A stretch of 64,000 nt of DNA from Hinthialibacter sp964556895. Lineage in GTDB: Bacteria > Hinthialibacterota > Hinthialibacteria > Hinthialibacterales > Hinthialibacteraceae. The position numbers were made by a program, and so were the translations under genes. The notes under the pieces were generated by a model that saw only the letters and a list, made by a program, of their open reading frames with translations, made no database searches and had not been told where the DNA came from. Position 1 is the stretch's first letter. Each line of letters begins with the position of its first letter. Positions 1 to 9,014 of the stretch are shown piece by piece. The stretch covers positions 1 through 64,000 of the forward strand of contig CAZKYC010000010.1 of NCBI GenBank assembly GCA_964556895.1, given 5' to 3'.

Positions 1-78
1 GCTTCAGTGCGGCTCCGCCTTTTTGCACAGGCGCTCACAGAGTTGCACCCATGCCAGAGTTGGATTGTCTATTATTGA
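1..78 (+). repeat. Intergenic repeat, copy A (cut by window edge)
   Basis: The first 55 bases match 56809-56863 at 52 of 55 positions, with differences at positions 20, 37 and 52. Weaker similarity continues to about base 78. A shorter, inverted relative lies at 29505-29616. In the other copies this core sits between terminal inverted repeats containing GAGATGGCTT. Here the left end is outside the window and no clear right end is visible. The repeat lies upstream of the flagellar cluster and contains no gene. Confidence 0.75.
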
Positions 79-321
79 AAGGACGAATATCGTTTTTTGA
101 CCAAATTCCAGGTCATCCAGCAAGGGAAGTACTCAAATATCGGAAGAACCTGAATTTCTCAGCCGAAACCATAATAAACTATCATCTCAGTCAACAATAC
201 AGGTTAGTTGTAACAAGCTGATGTTAGATTGTTACAAGACCCAAAAAGCGGAAAAATTTTCCTTGACTACTTTTTTAAGATAACCTATACTCACCACGAG
301 AGATACGCATTTCTGTCTAAA
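79..321. other. Non-coding stretch before the flagellar cluster
   Basis: No convincing gene is seen. A TTG-initiated reading frame opens at 229 in frame with the next gene, but its first 31 residues do not look like the start of that family and no ribosome binding site precedes it. I found no clear GG-N10-GC or strong -35/-10 promoter here. Confidence 0.5.
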
Positions 322-822
322 ATGAATTCTAGCGAGGGTGGATTTTCCACAAAGCGCTTCATGCAAAATCTTGATCTATTGAAGCAGTTGGAGAATGCCT
401 TTACAGAAGAAAAGGATGTGTATGAGAAGATTCTCTCTTTGTCTAAAGCCCAACTTGATTTACTTGCCGAAAAAAAACGCGACACCGATCGAATCGCCCG
501 GTTGATGAATGAAAAATGGCAGAGGATTCAACAAGCCCAGGCGCTTGAACAATCTCATCAGCCCATCAAATCAACCTGGGAAGAAGTTCACGCCTCGTTT
601 AACGAAGACGAACGCAAGCCCGCCGCAGAAGCGAAACAAGCGTTGATGGGCCTGCTTGAAGAATTACAACGGCTTGAAGAAGAAATCACGGTTGGCATCC
701 GCGGTGAAATGAGCGAGATCAACCAACAGTTATTGAACTTACAAAAAGAGAAGAACAGCGCCAAAGCCTATTACAGCAACATTGACTTCAGGCCGCCGCG
801 CTACATTGATAAAACGAAGTAA
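322..822 (+). CDS. FlgN-like flagellar chaperone candidate (166 aa)
   Basis: This is a short, almost entirely alpha-helical coiled-coil protein of about 166 residues, rich in Glu, Lys and Gln. FlgN proteins are secretion chaperones of similar size that deliver hook-filament junction subunits to the flagellar export gate. Size, helical pattern and place at the head of a flagellar cluster fit FlgN, but no residue motif proves it. The start is uncertain: ATG 322 is preferred, ATG 361 would begin exactly at the helical core, and an upstream TTG at 229 is possible. It could instead be another flagellum-associated coiled-coil protein. The histidine kinase gene follows after a 69-base gap. Confidence 0.5.
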   Translation: MNSSEGGFSTKRFMQNLDLLKQLENAFTEEKDVYEKILSLSKAQLDLLAEKKRDTDRIARLMNEKWQRIQQAQALEQSHQPIKSTWEEVHASFNEDERKPAAEAKQALMGLLEELQRLEEEITVGIRGEMSEINQQLLNLQKEKNSAKAYYSNIDFRPPRYIDKTK

Positions 823-891
823 CTTTTTTGTGATAGCCAGGAGTTTCAATGTTCTCAGTGGGCGCATTGAACCATCCAGGTTGAGGGTATT

Positions 892-2115
892 GTGAACCAA
901 GACATTCTGCAGAACCATGCAATCGAAAGCGTGGAGGGCGGGTCTGTTGATGTGGACGCGCTCAAGCAGCTCTATACCCAATATAACCAAAATACGGAGA
1001 AGTTACGCCTCGCCTTTGAACGCCTCGAACAGCGCTTTCGTGAGATTGACCCCTACAATATATACAATTCCATCACCGAAGCGCTGATCACGATTGATAA
1101 AGATGAAAACATCCTGACCTGCAACCGCGCCGCCGAACGTTTGTTTGAAATTAAATCGCGCACCGTCTCCGGCCAGCCGTTTCGCGAGCGCTTGCCGATG
1201 TGCGCTTCTGCGTTTGGCGACTATCTCAACCAAAACATTGATGAAGGCCGCTGTGAGTTGCAATTCAGCGGCTCGAATGATGAGCCCGTCTATGCGCGGG
1301 GGCGCTTTTCTCCCCTGTTAGACCGCCAAGGCGAAGCGATTGGCTATACCTGCTTATTTACCAATTACAGTGTAGAGCGCCTGCTCGAAGAAAAAGCGCG
1401 CCGCCAAGACCGGCTGACCGCGCTGGGCGAACTGGCGGCGGGCGTGGCCCATGAAATGCGCAACCCATTAACGACGATTCGCGGGTATTTACAGATATTG
1501 CCTTCGAATAAAGACGACGAAGAATTTATCACAGAATTTTCTGACAATTTAATTCGCGAAATTGACCGCCTGGCTCGGCTCACAGACAACTTGTTGAATA
1601 TGGCGAAGCCAATTTCTCCCGAACAAAAAACGGTTTCGCTTCAAGAAACGGTCGAGTCGGTAGCGACCTTCTTAGCCGACAAATTCGACGACTCAGGCGT
1701 CACCATTGAAATTGAACAAAGCGAGGTCCAGTCAAAAGTGCGCGTCGATATTGACCGCATCAAACAAGTGTTTATCAACTTGTTCGTGAATGCATCGGAG
1801 GCGATGGCCTCTGGCGGCGAGATTCGGGTTCTGTTATCTCAAAAAGATGAACGGCTGGCGCCAGACGCTCCATTGAAGCCCTATGTCATTGCTGAAGTCC
1901 AAGACAACGGGCCGGGCATCCCGCAAACCATCATCGACCGTTTGTTTGATCCATTCTTTACGACGAAGAGTTCAGGGACGGGGTTGGGCCTGTCGTTAAC
2001 CAACCGCATTGTCGAAGAACACGGCGGGTTTATTCGAGTCGAAAGCGAAGCCGGAAGCGGCGCCCGTTTTTGGGTGTTTATTCCCGCCGCCGATGAAACC
2101 AATGAGGGTGCATAA
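892..2115 (+). CDS. PAS-domain sensor histidine kinase, FlrB/NtrB-like
   Basis: The 407-residue kinase starts with GTG. It has an N-terminal helical stretch, a PAS domain (about residues 55-165), and a HisKA domain with phospho-acceptor H187 in the AHEMRNPL motif. An HATPase_c domain follows, with an N-box around N300, the DNGPGIP box near 338-344 and the GTGLGL box near 362-367. No membrane segment is visible, so it should be cytoplasmic, as FlrB/FleS and NtrB are. Its stop codon overlaps the start of the next gene, a sigma-54 response regulator, so the two form a translationally coupled pair. Position upstream of the flagellar operon suggests it times basal-body gene expression; that role is inferred from context. 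Confidence 0.9.
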   Translation: MNQDILQNHAIESVEGGSVDVDALKQLYTQYNQNTEKLRLAFERLEQRFREIDPYNIYNSITEALITIDKDENILTCNRAAERLFEIKSRTVSGQPFRERLPMCASAFGDYLNQNIDEGRCELQFSGSNDEPVYARGRFSPLLDRQGEAIGYTCLFTNYSVERLLEEKARRQDRLTALGELAAGVAHEMRNPLTTIRGYLQILPSNKDDEEFITEFSDNLIREIDRLARLTDNLLNMAKPISPEQKTVSLQETVESVATFLADKFDDSGVTIEIEQSEVQSKVRVDIDRIKQVFINLFVNASEAMASGGEIRVLLSQKDERLAPDAPLKPYVIAEVQDNGPGIPQTIIDRLFDPFFTTKSSGTGLGLSLTNRIVEEHGGFIRVESEAGSGARFWVFIPAADETNEGA

Positions 2116-3509
2116 TGCCGCAGACAAAGTTACTGGTGATTGATGATGAAGTCGGCATCCAAAACCTATTGTTTCGGGTGTTAAAGGGCGAAGGCTATGA
2201 CGTTCGCACCGCAGGCAGCGGTGAGGAAGGCGTCGCATTGGCGCAGGAAGACGCTCCCGACCTGGTGTTGTGCGACATCAAAATGCCCGGGATGGACGGC
2301 ATTGAAACTCTCGCCAAACTGAAAGAGCTTTCGGAAAGCATTGAAGCAATCATGTTGACCGCCCATTCGACCGTCGAGAGCGCAGTATCGGCGATGAAAC
2401 TGGGCGCCGCTGATTATCTCAAAAAACCGTTTGACATCGAAGAACTCAAAATCATTATCAATAAATGCCTCGGGCTGGCAGACCTCAAAAAAGACAACAA
2501 ACACTTACGCGAAGCCGCAGGATTGCGGTATGGCTTAGACACCATCATCGGGTCTGACCAAAAAATGAAAGAGATTTTTGAATTGATTAAAACCGTTGCG
2601 CCAACGCCGAGCACGGTTCTCATTCAAGGCGAGAGCGGCACGGGCAAGGAACTCATCGCCGGGGCGATCCACTATCACAGTTCGCGCCGCCATAAGCGCT
2701 TTGTGAAGGTCAATTGCGCGGCGATTTCAGAAGAGCTGCTTGAGAGTGAACTGTTCGGCCACGAAAAAGGGTCGTTTACCGGCGCGGTGCGTTCCAATGA
2801 GGGAAAATTCGTCTTGGCCGACGGCGGCTCGATTTTGTTGGACGAAGTCTCGGAAATGAGCCCCAAGTTACAAGCGAAATTGTTGCGAGTGCTACAAGAG
2901 AAAGAAGTCGATAAAGTCGGGGGTCGCGAACCGGTGTCGGTCGACGTGCGCGTTATGGCGACCACCAACCGCGACCTGCATGAATCAATTGAACAAGGCG
3001 AGTTTCGCGAAGACCTCTATTACCGATTAAACGTTGTCACCATTGAATTTCCTCCATTGCGCGAGCGCAAAGGGGATATTCTGGAATTAGCAAACCATTT
3101 TATTCAACAATACAACCAACAGATGAACAAAAAGATCGCTGGCGTTGCCGCCAATGTTGAACAAGCGTTAATTCGGTATCACTGGCCGGGCAACGTTCGC
3201 CAACTGCAGAATTGTTTGGAGCGGGCAGTCGTCCTCTGTAAGACGCCAACCATCGAATTGCAACATCTTCCGGTGGAAGTGGTTTCAAACAATGCTGGCG
3301 AGGCTGCAGCGTCTAGCAATGCGATGGAAGTCGGCTTAACTGTCGCGGAGATGGAAAAGCAATTGATTTTCAAAACATTGGAACATACCCGAAACAACCG
3401 CACCAAGGCGGCGGAAATTTTGGGCATCAGCATTAGGACGTTGAGAAATAAATTGAATGAGTATAAAAAAATTGGCGATGGGCCCGTCATGATGAAAACC
3501 GGCTCATAG
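2115..3509 (+). CDS. Sigma-54-dependent response regulator, FlrC/NtrC-like
   Basis: The 464-residue protein has a receiver domain with phospho-acceptor D54 and conserved T82 and K103/K104. It is followed by an AAA+ sigma-54 activation domain with Walker A at 172-179 (GESGTGKE), the sigma-54 contact loop GSFTGA at 219-224 and Walker B LLDE at 241-244. A Fis-type helix-turn-helix lies around 430-452. The loop has Ser where the classical GAFTGA has Ala, a variant I believe is known in this family. Together with the preceding kinase it forms a two-component system. A sigma-54 promoter upstream of flgB at 7413 makes the flagellar operon the obvious target. FlrC/FleR is the closest functional analogue, judged by context and not by binding data. 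Confidence 0.92.
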   Translation: MPQTKLLVIDDEVGIQNLLFRVLKGEGYDVRTAGSGEEGVALAQEDAPDLVLCDIKMPGMDGIETLAKLKELSESIEAIMLTAHSTVESAVSAMKLGAADYLKKPFDIEELKIIINKCLGLADLKKDNKHLREAAGLRYGLDTIIGSDQKMKEIFELIKTVAPTPSTVLIQGESGTGKELIAGAIHYHSSRRHKRFVKVNCAAISEELLESELFGHEKGSFTGAVRSNEGKFVLADGGSILLDEVSEMSPKLQAKLLRVLQEKEVDKVGGREPVSVDVRVMATTNRDLHESIEQGEFREDLYYRLNVVTIEFPPLRERKGDILELANHFIQQYNQQMNKKIAGVAANVEQALIRYHWPGNVRQLQNCLERAVVLCKTPTIELQHLPVEVVSNNAGEAAASSNAMEVGLTVAEMEKQLIFKTLEHTRNNRTKAAEILGISIRTLRNKLNEYKKIGDGPVMMKTGS

Positions 3510-3541
3510 TCTGACGTTATTTTAGAAGGACGGCGGAACCG

Positions 3542-6500
3542 ATGGATGGTTCAAAAACTGCGTTAGAGCTGGCGTTAGAGCTGGGCGTACGGTCAGAGAC
3601 CGTATTGCGCGCCATGCGTTCCGCTGGGTATGACGTAGACGACCCGACCACTGAAATCGACTCGCTCTTAGAAGAGCGGTTGGTTGAAGAAATGGTCGAC
3701 AAAGGCGAGCTGCCCCAATCGATGACATCAGGCAAGGGCCGCCGCCAGCTCACTGACGACCCCGTGGTCGATGATGACGCCGTCACCCAAGCGTTGGGCG
3801 CCAGCTCGAATGGCTTCTCTGAAGGCAACATCCCCCGCCAAATTTCGCTTGAATCTTCATTCGACAAACCGCCGTCCTTTTTCTCGCGCGTGTTCTCTAA
3901 AGCCAAAAACTTGGCGCGAACTCTGAAAAACAGCGACTATACTCAAGAAGAACTCAACTCATTCTTTTCGGCCACAGTTCCAAAACAAACGGAGAGCCGC
4001 TCTCCATTTGAAGAAGACCAAGACCCCAAACAGGCCGAAGAACGCGCTGGCGCCGCTGAAGAAAAGTTCCAACCTGGTTCACAACAAGCGACTGACGATT
4101 TAGGCGATATTGAATCGCCCGAATTACAGGCGATTGACGACTATATCCCCGATGAGTTTGGCGACGCTGACGAAAGCGGCGCTGAAGGACTGGAAGAGTT
4201 GCAGGAGTCAGGATTAGAGGACATGGACCTCGATCCTGAAATGATGGACGACCTTGAAGACGTCGACTTGACCGAAGAAGGCTTTGATGACGATCTCGCC
4301 GGCCTGAGCGAAGAACTTGGCTTAGACGCGTCTGACCTTGAAGGCATGGCCGACGACGAAGACATTGAGATAGACGAAGCCGCCGCCGAAGAGCTGGCTG
4401 AAGACCTAGAAGGCGAAACCGAAGACGTCCAACTTGATGACGAAGACCTTGAATTGCTCGATGATGAGGGAGGCGCCGAAGGCGAAGAAGACGACGTCGA
4501 TGAAGAGTATACACCAAACTTCCTAGAGCGGTTGCTGAGCCGCATTCACCTGTCTCCAAGCGAAACCTGGGCGCTCATTGGCGGTTCATTCAGTTTAATG
4601 ATCGTGGTGTTGGCGTGCGCGGTCGCCTGGTGGATGTGGTATAGCCCCAAAGCCCAAAATGACATCTATAAGCAAGCGCTTGAACACCAACAAAACGCCG
4701 CGGATATCGCGACCGAGTTTGATTACCTATCTGCGAAACGCTGGAAAGAGCGCGCGGGCGAATTAGAAGCGGCGAAAGGAAAATTTGAAACCTACATTAC
4801 AGAATTCCCCGAGACCCAACTGACGCCGGAGGCCTACTACAACTGGTGTGACATCACCTTCCAGTTGGCGAACCTGTATGAAGAGAACGCAGGCGAAAGC
4901 GAAACCGACCCAATCGCAAAAGAATCTGAAGAGGCGTTCAGGCAAACGACCCAGCGATACAACGCATATTTAGACTACCTTCAACAACTGGCCAACCGCG
5001 CCGTCGAACAAGGGGGAGACGTCTCCGACCAATACATTGACGTTGAGCGTCAAAAAGAGGCGCTATGGCGCATCGCTTTGGCCCAGCAAAAATTAAAACG
5101 GTATCAAGAAGCCATCGACCAACTCGACCAATTTGCCCAGCGCTTCAGCACTTCGCACGAATCAATTGAAGCGATCAAAAAGGTAGGCGATATTTATCAG
5201 GAATGGGCGAAAACCAATAAAGACGAAGAACTCAACATGCTCAATGAGGCGACCGAGCGTTACAAACGCGCGCTAGAACGCCTACAAGCCCTGCCGAACC
5301 CAGACCATCTCGCCATCTCGCAAATTCACGCCGAGCTGGGCGACATTCAACACCGCCTGTTTGAGCGAAGCGAAGAACAAGAAAAAGACGAACAAGCCGA
5401 CGCGTTCTTGAGAGAATCAATCGGCCATTATGAATCGGCCGAAAATGAGGCCCGGTTAGTTGAAAACTTGTCAAACGCCCAGCGCAACGAGATCTTTAAG
5501 CCGCTCGCCGATATGTATCTTATGCGCGGGCGGGCGGCGGGCGAATTATGGAACCGGAATGAAGAAGGAGCGAAATCGTTCCCTGAGGGAATCACCTACC
5601 GCCAGACCCTGCTAGACGAAGCAAAACGGCAACGTGAATTGACCCAAAACTTTTTGAGCAAGGCGAACACGCTCTACGACGAGATGATTACCACGGATGA
5701 TAAAGCGCTGAAAGAAGACATTATCTACAACAAGACCGAAGCGCTGTTTATCATGAGACGGTATCCTGAAGCAATGGCGGCGGGCCAAATTCTCTTAGAC
5801 GGGTCTGGCGGCGAGGACGGCGCTACCACCTTATCAGAAGAGGTTGACGCCAAACTACATTACTTATTAGGCCATATCGCTTGGGAAATGGCCAAGCAAG
5901 ACAAAGACTACACCAACGTCAAAAAATATTATCGCGAAGCCCTTCAAAAAGACGCGTTCTTCCCCAAAGATCGCCAGGGTGAAATTAGCCATCTGGCCAC
6001 TCTTCGTTTAAACAATGCGTTCTTCCTGGTCGATAAAGAATATGAAGAAGCGCTGAAGCGCTTTACCCAGGCGAGAGACAACTATCCTGACACTGATTAT
6101 ACCTTTCTGACCTTGTATTGGATGGGCAAAGCCCAAGATGAATACGGCGAACACTTGACCAAACAAGCCGATGACTTGGTCGCCAGTTCTCAGGCGCAGT
6201 CTGAACGGGTCGAAGCGCAGGATCTGCGCGATAAATCCCAAAAACAATTCAAAGACGCTGTGTTGACCTATGACCGCGCCATCAAAGCGCGCGACCTGTC
6301 AAAGTATATTGATGTTCAAAACAAGAGTTACCTGATTGAGATCATGTTTAACCGCGGCCATAGCGCCTATTTCGCCGGCGACTATCGTGACGCCGAACAG
6401 TATTTACTCGAAGCGCTCAACAATCACAAAAACGAGCCCGCCGCTAAAAACCATGTCCCTGAAACGATTGAGCGGCTTGGCGATATCAACGCGCTGCTGG

Positions 6501-7321
6501 CCAATTATGACAAAGCCATTGATTACTATCGCGACTATTTGGGCGAAGCCTCCTATCCCGACCCCAACGCCCGGGTCAAGATGAAACTGGCCGACGCCTA
6601 CTTGCGCCATTTTTCGCCTGACCGCGCCCGCGAATGGTATACCCGTATCGTCAGAGATTATGGGACGCCAAAGGACGCCAAGGGGCCAGGCTTTGAAGCG
6701 TTGAAAAAAATTGCGCGCTCTCACATTCAAGAAGCGGCGCTGAAATATGACGAAGAGAGTGAAGACGAGTTAAATAACGCCCTCGCGGCCTTCGACGAGT
6801 TGGCAAGGCGCTATCCATTGGCTGATAAGCCAAAACTGCCTGATGACGCCGAATCGCTGCATGCCATCGGCAATATCCATTACCGGCTGAGGAACTACCC
6901 CGAAAGCATCAGCGCCTACAAGGCCTACCTGCAACACTCGAACGCCCCGCAGCGGGCGGGCATGATCCATTACCGAATTGGCCAGGCCTATCTTGATATG
7001 AACCAGCCTGCGCAAGCGGTGAACGAATTTGGCAATATCACCGAGCGTTCGATGGACAACCTGACCCAATACGCAGACGCGCTGATCTTGACTGGCGAGG
7101 CCTATGAAGAACAAGCCAATCAATACCAACAATCCGGCGATGACAGTATGTATGAGATGTACCTCAGAAAAGCCGAAGAAGCCTATAACCGGGTCAAGAT
7201 AACAGGCTCCGCCGACCGAATCGCTGAGGCGGACACAAAAATTAAACTAATCACGTCGATTTTGGCGCGATTGCGTGAGCAGCGCGAACTGGCCCGCAGC
7301 CAACAACAACGGGGCGGTTAG
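3542..7321 (+). CDS. Giant TPR membrane protein with IF2-N-like head (1259 aa)
   Basis: The architecture is unusual. Residues 5-50 resemble the small IF2-N helical module (ELALELGVRSETVLRAMRSA). A linker follows, then a very acidic low-complexity region (about 200-323, almost all Asp/Glu with Leu/Gly). One strong transmembrane helix lies at about 343-368, and the remainder (about 370-1250) is tandem TPR-like helical repeats. This predicts a cytoplasmic acidic N-terminal part and a periplasmic TPR solenoid. It lies between the sigma-54 activator and the flgB operon on the same strand, so a role in flagellar assembly, placement or motor scaffolding is plausible. I do not recognise a named family. 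TPR proteins of this size usually act as scaffolds. Confidence 0.8.
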   Translation: MDGSKTALELALELGVRSETVLRAMRSAGYDVDDPTTEIDSLLEERLVEEMVDKGELPQSMTSGKGRRQLTDDPVVDDDAVTQALGASSNGFSEGNIPRQISLESSFDKPPSFFSRVFSKAKNLARTLKNSDYTQEELNSFFSATVPKQTESRSPFEEDQDPKQAEERAGAAEEKFQPGSQQATDDLGDIESPELQAIDDYIPDEFGDADESGAEGLEELQESGLEDMDLDPEMMDDLEDVDLTEEGFDDDLAGLSEELGLDASDLEGMADDEDIEIDEAAAEELAEDLEGETEDVQLDDEDLELLDDEGGAEGEEDDVDEEYTPNFLERLLSRIHLSPSETWALIGGSFSLMIVVLACAVAWWMWYSPKAQNDIYKQALEHQQNAADIATEFDYLSAKRWKERAGELEAAKGKFETYITEFPETQLTPEAYYNWCDITFQLANLYEENAGESETDPIAKESEEAFRQTTQRYNAYLDYLQQLANRAVEQGGDVSDQYIDVERQKEALWRIALAQQKLKRYQEAIDQLDQFAQRFSTSHESIEAIKKVGDIYQEWAKTNKDEELNMLNEATERYKRALERLQALPNPDHLAISQIHAELGDIQHRLFERSEEQEKDEQADAFLRESIGHYESAENEARLVENLSNAQRNEIFKPLADMYLMRGRAAGELWNRNEEGAKSFPEGITYRQTLLDEAKRQRELTQNFLSKANTLYDEMITTDDKALKEDIIYNKTEALFIMRRYPEAMAAGQILLDGSGGEDGATTLSEEVDAKLHYLLGHIAWEMAKQDKDYTNVKKYYREALQKDAFFPKDRQGEISHLATLRLNNAFFLVDKEYEEALKRFTQARDNYPDTDYTFLTLYWMGKAQDEYGEHLTKQADDLVASSQAQSERVEAQDLRDKSQKQFKDAVLTYDRAIKARDLSKYIDVQNKSYLIEIMFNRGHSAYFAGDYRDAEQYLLEALNNHKNEPAAKNHVPETIERLGDINALLANYDKAIDYYRDYLGEASYPDPNARVKMKLADAYLRHFSPDRAREWYTRIVRDYGTPKDAKGPGFEALKKIARSHIQEAALKYDEESEDELNNALAAFDELARRYPLADKPKLPDDAESLHAIGNIHYRLRNYPESISAYKAYLQHSNAPQRAGMIHYRIGQAYLDMNQPAQAVNEFGNITERSMDNLTQYADALILTGEAYEEQANQYQQSGDDSMYEMYLRKAEEAYNRVKITGSADRIAEADTKIKLITSILARLREQRELARSQQQRGG

Positions 7322-7337
7322 TGAGGCAAGAGTTGCC

Positions 7338-7358
7338 GTTTGGCTTGATTTGCCAAAC
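7338..7358. promoter_or_regulatory. 7-bp inverted repeat upstream of flgB promoter
   Basis: GTTTGGC and GCCAAAC are separated by 7 bases, 55 bases upstream of the sigma-54 -24 element. It could be an operator or activator site, or a weak transcript end for the TPR gene, although no T-tract follows. Function unproven. Confidence 0.4.
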
Positions 7359-7410
7359 AAGACGGAATCATAAATGACTAAGAAATATAGAATTAGAACG
7401 ACAAAGAAAA

Positions 7411-7428
7411 TTGGAAAGGTTATTGCTA
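7411..7428 (+). promoter_or_regulatory. Sigma-54 promoter of the flgB operon
   Basis: The sequence TTGGAAAGGTTATTGCTA has GG at 7413-7414 and GC at 7425-7426 with exactly 10 bases between. It matches the -24/-12 consensus well (TTGG...TTGC). The expected start is near 7438, about 30 bases before the flgB ATG. The adjacent FlrC-like activator gene supports it. This is a pattern match with no mapped transcript. Confidence 0.75.
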
Positions 7429-7466
7429 AGACAGAATATACTATATGTTTTAAGAGGATTTGACCA

Positions 7467-7892
7467 ATGCTGATATCTCGTATGTTTAACAATACGACGC
7501 TGCATGTTCTAAAAAAGGGAATTGAGGGCGCCCAAAAACGTCACGAGGCGATCTCCAATAACATCGCCAACGTCGACACGCCAAAATATCAACGGGCGAC
7601 GGTCGATTTTGAAAAGCAGCTCAAGCGCGTGTTGAAAAGCACCGACGTTAGTGGAAGGCGAACTCACCCCTCCCATTTCATCATCGGAGGGCCTGAAGAA
7701 ATTCCATTGGTGCGGCCCCGGGTCGACATCGACAATATGACCCGGTTTCGCCCTGACAAAAATAACGTGAACATCGATCAGGAAATGGCTGATCTGGCCG
7801 AAAACACTCAGCGCAGCGATCAATTCAGCGAATTAATTCGCCGACGTTATCAAGGCCTGAGCCGCGTGTTGCAACAAGCCGACGTTCGATAG
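7467..7892 (+). CDS. flgB: Flagellar basal-body rod protein FlgB
   Basis: The 141-residue protein has the N-terminal rod-family motif with NNIANVDTP followed by the KYQRATVDFE stretch characteristic of FlgB. FlgB forms the most cell-proximal part of the rod, next to FliE, and is exported by the flagellar type III apparatus without a cleaved signal. The length is normal for the family. It is the first gene after the sigma-54 promoter and has an AGAGGA ribosome binding site. flgC follows after 23 bases. Confidence 0.96.
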   Translation: MLISRMFNNTTLHVLKKGIEGAQKRHEAISNNIANVDTPKYQRATVDFEKQLKRVLKSTDVSGRRTHPSHFIIGGPEEIPLVRPRVDIDNMTRFRPDKNNVNIDQEMADLAENTQRSDQFSELIRRRYQGLSRVLQQADVR

Positions 7893-7915
7893 AGCGTAAC
7901 CGCCAGGAGACAAAA

Positions 7916-8359
7916 ATGAGTTATCACATTAACGCGTCTGGAATGACCGCCCAACGAATTCGTATGGACGTCATTTCAAATAATCTCGCCAACGCAAATA
8001 CCATGGTCACGGCTGAAGGCTCTCCCTATCGCCGCCGTGAAGTGATCTTTGAGGCGCCGGGGCGCAAGTTTTCTGAATCGCTGTCGACCGCCCGCCGCCG
8101 CTTGAACCGAATTATCGGCGTGGGCGTTAAAGTTCAACGCATCACCGAAGACCGCAGCGAACAGGCGTTTGTTAAGATTTATGACCCGGGCCATCCGTTC
8201 GCTGACCCGAACGGCATCGTGTTGCGGCCCAATATCAACGTTACCAAAGAGATGGTCAATATTATTGATGCGTCGCGGGCCTATGAAGCCAACGTCACAT
8301 CGTTTAACGCCTATAAACAAATGCAGACGCGCGCGTTGCGCATTGGCGGCGGTCAATAA
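7916..8359 (+). CDS. flgC: Flagellar basal-body rod protein FlgC
   Basis: The 147-residue protein begins with the rod-family helix containing SGMTAQRIRMDVISNNLANA. It ends with the conserved C-terminal helix that contains NIIDASRAYEANVTSFNAYK. Both ends form the coiled-coil D0 domain of rod proteins. FlgC polymerises with FlgB, FlgF and FlgG to make the proximal rod. Length is typical. An AGGAG site lies just before the ATG. It sits between flgB and the small FliE-like gene in the same operon. Confidence 0.96.
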   Translation: MSYHINASGMTAQRIRMDVISNNLANANTMVTAEGSPYRRREVIFEAPGRKFSESLSTARRRLNRIIGVGVKVQRITEDRSEQAFVKIYDPGHPFADPNGIVLRPNINVTKEMVNIIDASRAYEANVTSFNAYKQMQTRALRIGGGQ

Positions 8360-8388
8360 TCGCCGAGTAATGCGCTGAGGACAGACAG

Positions 8389-8694
8389 ATGAACGATTCG
8401 CCAATCCGCATCCCACCGCAGGTCACGGGCATTGATCCGGCTCCCGCGGCCAAACCATCGGCCCCCAAGCCAACCGACGGCGCCTTTGAGGGCAAACTGA
8501 TGGAAGCGATGGGCAAAGTCAGCCAGGACGTGGATAAAATCGCGTCGTCAACGCCAGCCAACGTCGATGACATTCAGTCAGCGATGAATGCGGCCAAAGA
8601 CGCCTTCAGCGATACAATGAACATGCACCAGATGATGCAGTCTTTGATCAATGAAGAGACCAAGACCGACGATGAAGGGAAAGCGAACGGGTGA
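8389..8694 (+). CDS. Small FliE/SctI-like protein between flgC and fliE
   Basis: This 101-residue protein has a Pro/Ala/Lys-rich disordered head (1-30) and a helical part (about 32-88). The spacing of hydrophobic positions recalls FliE and the SctI inner-rod family: a first helix FEGKLMEAMGKV and a second ending MNMHQMMQSLINE. It is not the true FliE, which is the next gene and overlaps it by four bases (GTGA). flgC and fliE are normally adjacent, so an extra gene here is unusual. It may be a second rod adaptor, an export chaperone or a hook-basal-body accessory. The family assignment is weak; the gene itself is well supported by its ribosome binding site and tight packing. Confidence 0.7.
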   Translation: MNDSPIRIPPQVTGIDPAPAAKPSAPKPTDGAFEGKLMEAMGKVSQDVDKIASSTPANVDDIQSAMNAAKDAFSDTMNMHQMMQSLINEETKTDDEGKANG

Positions 8695-9014
8695 GCAGCC
8701 AGTTCGACCAGATGCCGGTGGGGCCAGTCGGCCCGACGCCGCGCACGGAAGCAATGGGCGGAACCAAGGGGCCTGTCGAACCAAAGGCCCCGGGCGGCTC
8801 GTTTGTCGACCTGTTGGCAAATTCGGTAAACGAAGTGAACAACATGCAGCATGGCGCTGCAGATAAAGTACAAAAGTTAGTCACGGGCGAGATCAGCAAC
8901 GTCCATGAAGTCATGATCTCGGTTGAAGAAGCAGGCATCGCGTTTAACTTGATGATGCAGATCCGTCGACAGTTGCTTCGCGCATGGAGCGAATTGAAAC
9001 GGACGCCGATTTAG
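8691..9014 (+). CDS. fliE: Flagellar hook-basal body protein FliE
   Basis: The 107-residue protein carries the FliE C-terminal signature: SNVHEVMISVEEAGIAFNLM followed by QIRRQLLRAW, the two helices that join the MS ring to the rod. The N-terminal half is Pro/Gly-rich and variable, as usual. Translation begins at GTG, overlapping the stop of the previous gene. FliE is a small adaptor exported early and needed for the export of other rod proteins. Confidence 0.92.
   Translation: MSSQFDQMPVGPVGPTPRTEAMGGTKGPVEPKAPGGSFVDLLANSVNEVNNMQHGAADKVQKLVTGEISNVHEVMISVEEAGIAFNLMMQIRRQLLRAWSELKRTPI

Noticed and set aside
4141..4545. Ser-rich reverse-strand reading frame of 134 codons
   Set aside because: It is the mirror of the Asp/Glu-rich codons in the TPR protein gene and has no family features.
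7338..7358. TTGGC...TTTGCC as a second sigma-54 promoter
   Set aside because: GG and GC are 8 bases apart, not 10, and the sequence is a perfect palindrome, which suggests a hairpin or protein site.
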